This document shows, piece after piece, positions 1-4,003 of a stretch of DNA of 7,515 nt; the first letter of the stretch is position 1, and each line of letters opens with the position of its first letter. Below the pieces are notes generated by a model. That model did not search any database, was not told the origin of the DNA, and worked only from the letters and a program-made list of their open reading frames with translations. Both the position numbers and the translations under genes were made by a program. Location of the stretch: positions 1-7,515 of the forward strand of contig JALVRY010000298.1 of assembly GCA_027024625.1 (NCBI GenBank), written 5' to 3'. This DNA comes from Thiotrichaceae bacterium. GTDB lineage: Bacteria > Pseudomonadota > Gammaproteobacteria > Thiotrichales > Thiotrichaceae.

Positions 1-417
1 AATAAACGCTCGCTGTCGTCCCCGCATAAAAAGAGAGGTTTCACCTGGCTCTGTTGCAACGGCGGGCATACTACCGTCGGTAAATTTTTCTAAAACCTGT
101 GTTGCTAGCTGATCTTTATCTTTATTTGGAACAATCAAATCAACGCCTAGCAAATCTGCCATTTCTTCAGGTGATAGTGTTGCGTGACAGCCACTCGCTA
201 CTAATTTTGCTGTTGGATTTTCACGGTATAAGCGATTAAGTAACTTGCGTGATTTTCTCCCTGCATCTTGTGTTACTGAGCAGGTATTCAACACAACTAT
301 ATCCGCCTCTTCAGAGTCATTAATGATGTGATGTCCTGCGGCTAAAAAATCTTGAGACCACTTTTCTAGCTCGGCTTCATTTAATCGGCAACCTAGGGCT
401 TTTAGGTATATTTTCAT
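1..417 (-). CDS. mtaB: MtaB-like tRNA methylthiotransferase, N-terminal part (runs off window)
   Basis: Only the first 139 codons are present; the gene continues beyond position 1. The protein starts MKIYLKALGCRLNEAELE, the opening of the UPF0004 domain of the MiaB/RimO/MtaB family, radical-SAM enzymes that insert sulfur and a methyl group. Cys10, Cys46 and Cys77 sit in the contexts LGCRLNE, NTCSVT and ASGCHA, matching the three ligands of the auxiliary [4Fe-4S] cluster. The visible part ends at RGRQRAFI, just where the family continues into the radical-SAM CxxxCxxC motif, which lies outside. MtaB makes ms2t6A at position 37 of some tRNAs. I prefer MtaB because TCSVT followed by GRKSRKL resembles Bacillus YqeV, whereas MiaB has TCSIRE and RimO TCGFID at this place; this subgroup call is an inference. 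The ATG at 417 is the first good start, with only a poor Shine-Dalgarno. It lies 222 nt after the ppiD stop. Confidence 0.82.
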   Translation of the reverse strand, partial: MKIYLKALGCRLNEAELEKWSQDFLAAGHHIINDSEEADIVVLNTCSVTQDAGRKSRKLLNRLYRENPTAKLVASGCHATLSPEEMADLLGVDLIVPNKDKDQLATQVLEKFTDGSMPAVATEPGETSLFMRGRQRAFI

Positions 418-562
418 AATATCATATGTGCAAATTGATCCGCTGAGTGGCTAACTCTATCATTTACGCGATAAATTGCGAGATTGTTGATTAATGCGGT
501 GTTTGAAGTTATCTATAGGGGAAAGACAAGGCGGGAGGATATACGTTGGAAAAACGCAGGGC

Positions 563-588
563 GCTTGGCAGAAATATTTCCACCAAGC
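563..588 (-). terminator. Hairpin between ppiD and mtaB, possible weak terminator
   Basis: On the minus strand GCTTGG pairs with CCAAGC, continues through two G-U wobbles, and then GAA pairs with TTC around an ATAT loop, giving a stem of about 11 pairs. The two wobbles pair only in the minus-strand RNA, which fits a role in ppiD-mtaB transcription. Five T residues (554-550) follow, but about 8 nt after the stem, so it is not a classic intrinsic terminator. It lies 52 nt after the ppiD stop and could be a partial terminator or a 3' protective stem. I see no convincing promoter for mtaB in 418-639. Confidence 0.35.
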
Positions 589-639
589 TCCTTATTTTGA
601 TTTTAATAAACGTATAGAGACATTTGCACGAAAGATCTC

Positions 640-2514
640 TTATAGATTTTCTGGATATAGTTTAATCTCAGCTTCTTCCTTCAATGCTTGTAGCAATGCA
701 CCTTGCTCACGAGTTGCAATGTATTGACTAAAGCTTTGAAGCGTATTGCTATCAACCTTATTTGTACCTGCTTGCACTGATTTCAGTGCAATAACAACAT
801 AATCTCCGTTTGGCATTATACTATTACTATATTCAACCTTTCCCTCTGCTGGTTTGTTCATTGCAAAAGCAGTATTCACAACTTGAGGATTAGCTTTACT
901 TCCTGTTCTACCGATGCTACCTAGCTTTTCAACTTGCTCTTCCGTACCCAGCGATAACTCTGTAAGTGCAGACCAACTCTGGCTTTCTTTCAACTTTTTA
1001 AGTAAAGCTTCACCCATTTCAGTCACTTTTTTGCGTGTTGCCTCTGCCTGTAGTGTTGTCATAATTTCAGCTTTGACTGCATCTAATGGCTTTTGGCTTG
1101 CAGCTTGCTGTTCTACAACACGTAGAACTATTGAATGTCCGTCTGCAATATCTAGTTTTTCAGAATTTTGTCCTGCTTTTACTGCATCGCTAAATGCAGT
1201 ATCACGAATTTGTGGAAATGCTCCGATGCCCTTACCCTGAGTGCGTGTAATCCAATCTGATGTTTTTAGCTTCATATTTAAAGCTTCTGCAACAGGGGCT
1301 AGGTCATTCTCATTTTCATAAGCCAAAGTGGGAAGTTCATCATCCTTATTTTGGAACATTTCCGTAGCTTGCTCGTTACGATAATCTTTACTAACGTCTG
1401 CTTTTGCTTCGTCAAAACTCTTTTGAACCGATGGTTCTAGTTGGGTTAGTTTAATAATCTCATAGCCTGTTGAGGTCTTTACTGGCTCAGAAACCTCATT
1501 AACATTTAAGGAAAATACCGTGTCAGTAAACGCCCGATCCCAATCGCCTGATATGATGACACCTAAATCACCGCCTTTATCTGCGGATAAAGTATCTGCT
1601 GACTCTGCTTTAGCAATGTCTTCAAAACTACGTGTACCCGCCTTAATTTCAGCAGCAAGGGCATCGACTTTTTTCTTAGCCTCCGCTTCTTTATCCGCTG
1701 ATGGTATTTCAATCACAATATGACTTGCATGACGTTTTTCAGCAACAACATATCGCCCTTTGTTTGCATCATAATATGCTTTTAATTCTTCATCACTCGG
1801 GTTTATTGATGCTTCAAAATCGCTGAGTTTTAATTCAACATAAGCCAGTTTAACTCGCTCTGGTGTCATATAACGAGACTTGTTCTTTTCGTAGTAATCT
1901 GCAATTTCGGCATCACTTACTTGAACTTTATCTTTAAACGCATCCATTTTTATCGTGAATGTATCAATATCGCGTTTTTGTGTTTTTAGTGCTTGGTATT
2001 GTTCAGCTTCTTCTTTTGGAATAAATGCAGTGGCCGCCACTAAGCCTTGGAACTGGGATTGTGCAATATCATTTCGCACACTCTCTTCAAACATGGATTC
2101 ATTTCTACGATTTGAGGTGAGTACTTGCTTATAAAGCTCGGCATCAAATTTACCGTCTTTTTGAAAAGCTTCAACCTGAGAAATTTCTTTTATGACTTCA
2201 CTACTGCTTGCACGGTATCCCTGATTTTTAATTTCTTGTGCGAGAAGTGTACGATTGACAATGCGATCTAATGCGATTTGTTTTAAAGCATTGTCGTCAA
2301 AACCTTGAACCTGAGCAAACTGCTGTTTCAATTGCACTAATTCATTATTGATAACTGAGGCTTGGATTTCTTCACCATTAACTTCAGCGACAATACGGTT
2401 AGCTCCACCACCTAAATATGAATTAATCCCAAAAAGAGCAAAAGGAATACTGATTAGAAAGATAATTAGGTAAGCAACCCAGCCCTTAGCTTTATCATGA
2501 ATATTTTGTAGCAT
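640..2514 (-). CDS. ppiD: PpiD, membrane-anchored periplasmic folding chaperone (parvulin family)
   Basis: This 624-residue protein is close to the length of E. coli PpiD (623). Residues 1-11 are short and basic, and residues 12-34 form one hydrophobic segment (WVAYLIIFLISIPFALFG) that acts as an uncleaved signal anchor. The rest should be periplasmic. Residues about 40-230 match the SurA-like N-terminal chaperone region, including the DGKFD motif at 120-124. Residues about 259-357 form a PpiC/parvulin domain with RHASHIVIE, GGDLG (314-318) and a GYEII end. The C-terminal part, about 360-624, resembles the second PpiD half. PpiD sits at the SecYEG translocon and helps newly exported proteins fold. 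E. coli PpiD is reported to lack prolyl isomerase activity. Here His262 and His265 are kept, but the second conserved His is Glu352, so activity is uncertain. The ATG at 2514 has a weak AAAAGAA upstream. The gene lies after the second tRNA pair, in the conserved hupB-ppiD order. Confidence 0.95.
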   Translation of the reverse strand: MLQNIHDKAKGWVAYLIIFLISIPFALFGINSYLGGGANRIVAEVNGEEIQASVINNELVQLKQQFAQVQGFDDNALKQIALDRIVNRTLLAQEIKNQGYRASSSEVIKEISQVEAFQKDGKFDAELYKQVLTSNRRNESMFEESVRNDIAQSQFQGLVAATAFIPKEEAEQYQALKTQKRDIDTFTIKMDAFKDKVQVSDAEIADYYEKNKSRYMTPERVKLAYVELKLSDFEASINPSDEELKAYYDANKGRYVVAEKRHASHIVIEIPSADKEAEAKKKVDALAAEIKAGTRSFEDIAKAESADTLSADKGGDLGVIISGDWDRAFTDTVFSLNVNEVSEPVKTSTGYEIIKLTQLEPSVQKSFDEAKADVSKDYRNEQATEMFQNKDDELPTLAYENENDLAPVAEALNMKLKTSDWITRTQGKGIGAFPQIRDTAFSDAVKAGQNSEKLDIADGHSIVLRVVEQQAASQKPLDAVKAEIMTTLQAEATRKKVTEMGEALLKKLKESQSWSALTELSLGTEEQVEKLGSIGRTGSKANPQVVNTAFAMNKPAEGKVEYSNSIMPNGDYVVIALKSVQAGTNKVDSNTLQSFSQYIATREQGALLQALKEEAEIKLYPENL

Positions 2515-2550
2515 AGTAAATTCTTTTCGTTAGCAAATGTATTTGGCAAT

Positions 2551-2591
2551 CTTTGATAAATTCATAAAAGCAAACTTTACAATTATCAAAG
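2551..2591. repeat. Inverted repeat in the ppiD leader
   Basis: CTTTGATAA at 2551-2559 pairs perfectly with TTATCAAAG at 2583-2591, with 23 nt between. With a single bulge the pairing can extend through AATT on both sides. It lies 37-77 nt upstream of the ppiD ATG, so it could be an operator or an RNA stem in the ppiD leader. The rest of the gap between tRNA-Val and ppiD (2515-2750) shows no gene and no clear promoter. A CCCCCATTC stretch near 2660 resembles a sigma-32 -10 box but lacks a matching -35 box at the right distance. Confidence 0.4.
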
Positions 2592-2746
2592 CACCATTTA
2601 TTAGTATGTATGATGGATATTTCGCAATTATGCTCAGTCTTTATGCATAGCAACTGAATGGGGGCAATAATAGCCTAACTATTTGAAACAAGAAATAGGA
2701 GAATACATTTTAAGAGGAATAGAGAAGGTTTCAGAGTAGTTATCAT

Positions 2747-2832
2747 ACGATGGTGGGTGATGAGGGACTTGAACCCCCGACATTCGCCTTGTAAGGGCGA
2801 CGCTCTACCAACTGAGCTAATCACCCATCGTT
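2747..2832. repeat. 86-bp direct repeat, copy A (tRNA-Val plus flanks)
   Basis: Positions 2747-2832 and 3178-3263 are identical over 86 bp. The identity covers the whole tRNA-Val gene plus 4 bp on its CCA side and 6 bp on its 5' side. The flanks (ACGA and ATCGTT) are part of the repeat, so the duplicated unit was larger than the mature tRNA. The two copies are 431 bp apart in the same orientation. Confidence 0.9.
2751..2826 (-). tRNA. tRNA-Val(TAC), copy 2
   Basis: This is a 76-nt tRNA with an encoded CCA end (2753-2751). The acceptor stem is GGGTGAT paired with ATCACCC, the discriminator is A, the D-arm contains AGCTCAG, the T-loop is GTTCAAG, and the anticodon TAC is at 2793-2791. It is identical to the tRNA-Val at 3182-3257 and closely resembles E. 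coli tRNA-Val(UAC), which reads GUA, GUG and some GUU codons. It lies 38 nt after tRNA-Asp copy 2 and probably belongs to the same transcript. No clear terminator follows it before ppiD, so read-through into ppiD is possible. Confidence 0.97.
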
Positions 2833-2864
2833 ATAAATTACTAAACATGGGATAAAATAGAAAA

Positions 2865-2941
2865 TGGCGGAGCGGACGGGACTCGAACCCGCGACCCTCG
2901 GCGTGACAGGCCGATATTCTAACCAGCTGAACTACCGCTCC
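2865..2941 (-). tRNA. tRNA-Asp(GTC), copy 2
   Basis: This is a 77-nt tRNA with encoded CCA (2867-2865). The acceptor stem is GGAGCGG with CCGCTCC, the discriminator is G73, and the anticodon GTC is at 2907-2905. GTC and G73 are known aspartate identity elements. It differs from the copy at 3097-3173 at three positions: the pair 5:68 is C-G here and T-A there, and position 16 in the D-loop is C here and T there. It begins 6 nt after a short hairpin in its leader. It is followed by tRNA-Val, the reverse of the order in the other pair. Confidence 0.97.
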
Positions 2942-2947
2942 ACGAGC

Positions 2948-2974
2948 TAAAGAGCTGATGGACTCATCTCTTTA
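2948..2974 (-). repeat. Leader hairpin just before tRNA-Asp copy 2
   Basis: TAAAGAG at 2948-2954 pairs with CTCTTTA at 2968-2974, and GATG/CATC (2957-2960, 2965-2968) can pair inside it. Its minus-strand transcript would place a stem 6 nt before the mature 5' end of tRNA-Asp, where leader structure can influence RNase P processing. No T run follows, so it is not a terminator. The role is an inference. Confidence 0.35.
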
Positions 2975-2982
2975 GTACTACT

Positions 2983-3010
2983 CTGTTATCTCGGGTCTAA
3001 GTGATAACAG
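2983..3010. repeat. 8-bp perfect inverted repeat upstream of the second tRNA pair
   Basis: CTGTTATC at 2983-2990 pairs perfectly with GATAACAG at 3003-3010, leaving a 12-nt loop that contains a GACCCGA run on the minus strand. It lies between the terminator of the first tRNA pair and tRNA-Asp copy 2, where a promoter for the second pair would be expected. I find no good -35/-10 pair here. A TATGAT hexamer near 3045 has no suitable -35 box. The repeat could be an operator or an RNA stem. Confidence 0.3.
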
Positions 3011-3060
3011 TTTCTCTCAACATGCGATGAAAAAGTCACTAATCATATAACATTGAGTGT

Positions 3061-3091
3061 AAAAAAAGGATGTCTAATAAGACATCCTTTT
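3061..3091 (-). terminator. Intrinsic terminator after hupB-tRNA-Val-tRNA-Asp
   Basis: On the minus strand GGATGTC and GACATCC form a perfect 7-bp stem around TTATTA, extended by A-T pairs from AAAA on the 5' side, and run directly into seven T residues (3067-3061). This is a textbook rho-independent terminator, 6 nt after the CCA end of tRNA-Asp copy 1. It is the first strong terminator downstream of hupB, which supports a shared hupB-tRNA transcript. Confidence 0.92.
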
Positions 3092-3096
3092 GATGT

Positions 3097-3173
3097 TGGC
3101 GGAGTGGACGGGACTCGAACCCGCGACCCTCGGCGTGACAGGCCGATATTCTAACCAACTGAACTACCACTCC
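3097..3173 (-). tRNA. tRNA-Asp(GTC), copy 1
   Basis: This is a 77-nt tRNA with encoded CCA (3099-3097). The acceptor stem is GGAGTGG with CCACTCC, the discriminator is G73, and the anticodon GTC is at 3139-3137. The T5-A68 pair replaces the C5-G68 pair of copy 2, a compensated change that keeps the acceptor helix intact, so both genes appear functional. It lies 8 nt after tRNA-Val copy 1, and the intrinsic terminator follows at once. It should be processed from the same precursor as tRNA-Val and probably the hupB message. Confidence 0.97.
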
Positions 3174-3177
3174 AAAA

Positions 3178-3263
3178 ACGATGGTGGGTGATGAGGGACT
3201 TGAACCCCCGACATTCGCCTTGTAAGGGCGACGCTCTACCAACTGAGCTAATCACCCATCGTT
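3178..3263. repeat. 86-bp direct repeat, copy B (tRNA-Val plus flanks)
   Basis: This is the second copy of the repeat at 2747-2832, in the same orientation. It reaches to within 10 nt of the hupB stop codon. Recombination between the two copies would remove both tRNA-Asp genes and the terminator at 3061-3091 but leave one tRNA-Val gene. Confidence 0.9.
3182..3257 (-). tRNA. tRNA-Val(TAC), copy 1, directly behind hupB
   Basis: This 76-nt tRNA is identical to the copy at 2751-2826, with anticodon TAC at 3224-3222 and encoded CCA (3184-3182). Its 5' end is only 16 nt after the hupB stop codon, with no room for a separate promoter outside hupB. RNase P cleavage at the tRNA 5' end would therefore define the 3' end of the hupB message. 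AACGAT before and ATCGTT after the gene are complementary and could extend the acceptor helix in the precursor. Confidence 0.97.
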
Positions 3264-3273
3264 TGAAAGGCGG

Positions 3274-3546
3274 CTAGTTTACTGCATCTTTTAATGCTTT
3301 ACCAGCCTTAAATGAAGGATTTTTTGACGCTTTAATTTGGATACTTTCACCCGTGCGAGGATTACGTCCTGTGCGTGCACTACGCTCACGAACTAGGAAT
3401 GTTCCGAAGCCAATAAGGCTAAGCGTGTCACCACCAGCAAGTGTTTCTGTTACGGTTTCAACAAATGCTTTATAAGCACGCTCGCTATCCGCTTTAGTGA
3501 GTCCTGACTTTTCTGCCATTGCAGAGACAAGTTCTGATTTATTCAT
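3274..3546 (-). CDS. hupB: HU-beta family nucleoid DNA-binding protein
   Basis: This 90-residue protein has the normal HU length. Residues 1-45 form the helical dimerisation part (MNKSELVSAMAEKSGLTKAD). The HU signature follows: GFGTF at 46-50, then RERSARTGRNPRTG, with the DNA-intercalating arm tip R61-N62-P63, and the usual KAGKALKDAVN C-terminus. HU dimers bind and bend DNA without sequence specificity and help compact the nucleoid and support replication and repair. IHF is unlikely because the sequence matches HU-beta better and lon-hupB-ppiD is the usual hupB context. The ATG at 3546 has a good Shine-Dalgarno, AAAGGA at 3560-3555, 8 nt upstream. A strong sigma-70 promoter lies about 180 nt upstream, and tRNA-Val starts 16 nt after the stop. 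In E. coli, HU-beta is a known substrate of Lon, encoded just upstream here. Confidence 0.97.
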   Translation of the reverse strand: MNKSELVSAMAEKSGLTKADSERAYKAFVETVTETLAGGDTLSLIGFGTFLVRERSARTGRNPRTGESIQIKASKNPSFKAGKALKDAVN

Positions 3547-3683
3547 AATTTATGTCCTTTGGTTTTACTGCCGTATGTTTGTGCGGGGAGATAGTAGATG
3601 ATTCCTTTCGCTTTGCATAGAAGATTATCTATCTATCATTAGGTTAACTATTTATTAGAAGTTATTGGCTGGAGTCTGCATAT

Positions 3684-3702
3684 AAAAAGGGTGTAGAACA
3701 CC
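3684..3702 (-). promoter_or_regulatory. Small attenuator-like hairpin in the hupB leader
   Basis: On the minus strand GGTGT and ACACC (3702-3698 and 3694-3690) form a 5-bp stem with a 3-nt loop, followed by one C and five T residues (3688-3684). It would lie about 17-35 nt into the hupB transcript. The stem is short, so premature termination here would be weak. Confidence 0.25.
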
Positions 3703-3725
3703 ATCGCCATTAAACACTGTAGGCA

Positions 3726-3755
3726 TTTATACCAGTCAACTGAGAAGGGTGTCAA
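3726..3755 (-). promoter_or_regulatory. Sigma-70 promoter for hupB
   Basis: The minus strand has a perfect -35 box TTGACA (3755-3750), an 18-bp spacer, and a -10 box TATAAA (3731-3726). Transcription should start near 3719, giving a leader of about 170 nt before the hupB ATG. It lies downstream of the probable lon terminator, so hupB can be expressed independently of lon. The sequence just upstream is AT-rich, as in UP elements. Confidence 0.75.
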
Positions 3756-3787
3756 TGGGATAGCGTTTTTTTGCAACAGTTCTTAAA

Positions 3788-3817
3788 GAAAAATGTATCT
3801 TTTCCACAACATTTTTC
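3788..3817. repeat. 9-bp inverted repeat upstream of the hupB promoter
   Basis: GAAAAATGT at 3788-3796 pairs perfectly with ACATTTTTC at 3809-3817, with a 12-nt loop. It begins 33 bp upstream of the hupB -35 box. It could be an operator, part of an AT-rich UP region, or a second weak stem at the end of the lon transcript. Nothing decides between these. Confidence 0.35.
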
Positions 3818-3827
3818 GAATTTGTAC

Positions 3828-3854
3828 AAAAAACAACATGATCATGTTGTTTTT
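3828..3854 (-). terminator. Perfect 26-bp palindrome, probable lon terminator
   Basis: Positions 3829-3854 form a perfect 26-bp palindrome; each half reads AAAAACAACATGA from its outer end. As minus-strand RNA it folds into a stem of AACAACAT with ATGTTGTT around GATC and continues into six T residues (3833-3828), the form of an intrinsic terminator. The plus strand has five T residues after the same stem, so it could act in both directions. It lies about 150 nt after the lon stop and before the hupB promoter. The stem is AT-rich, so termination may be incomplete. Confidence 0.55.
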
Positions 3855-3880
3855 ATTGATGTGATAGCTCAAATGTAAGC

Positions 3881-3912
3881 CAGCCACATAACCCTATAAG
3901 ATTATGTGGCTG
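3881..3912. repeat. 11-bp perfect hairpin in the lon 3' region
   Basis: CAGCCACATAA at 3881-3891 pairs perfectly with TTATGTGGCTG at 3902-3912 around a 10-nt loop. Neither strand has a T run after it, so it is not a standard intrinsic terminator. It lies about 90 nt after the lon stop. It may protect the 3' end of the lon message when transcription stops at the palindrome farther on, or bind a protein as DNA. The stretch 3913-4003 between it and the lon stop shows nothing else. Confidence 0.45.
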
Positions 3913-4003
3913 ACTAATAATCTCAATGTGAGAACAAAGAGACTGAATGGAACAAAGTGACATACTTTAAATCAGAAGAAATCAATATTTCCCCCTAAAC
4001 CGC

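Noticed and set aside
494..727. A 77-codon plus-strand open frame after ppiD
   Set aside because: It overlaps the ppiD 3' end in antisense, has no recognisable motifs, and no Shine-Dalgarno was seen.
2560..2585. A GTAAA half-site as a CpxR box before ppiD
   Set aside because: CpxR boxes need two GTAAA units 5 nt apart; only one is present.
2640..2670. CCCCCATTC as a sigma-32 -10 box for ppiD
   Set aside because: The nearest CTTG-type -35 box is about 22 nt away, outside the accepted spacing, and poor in its second half.
3039..3242. A 67-codon minus-strand open frame
   Set aside because: It lies across tRNA-Val, tRNA-Asp and the terminator; its peptide is translated tRNA sequence.
3570..3630. 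A possible 17-residue leader peptide (MQSERNHLLSP...) before hupB
   Set aside because: It has no Shine-Dalgarno before its ATG and no regulatory codon pattern; likely chance.
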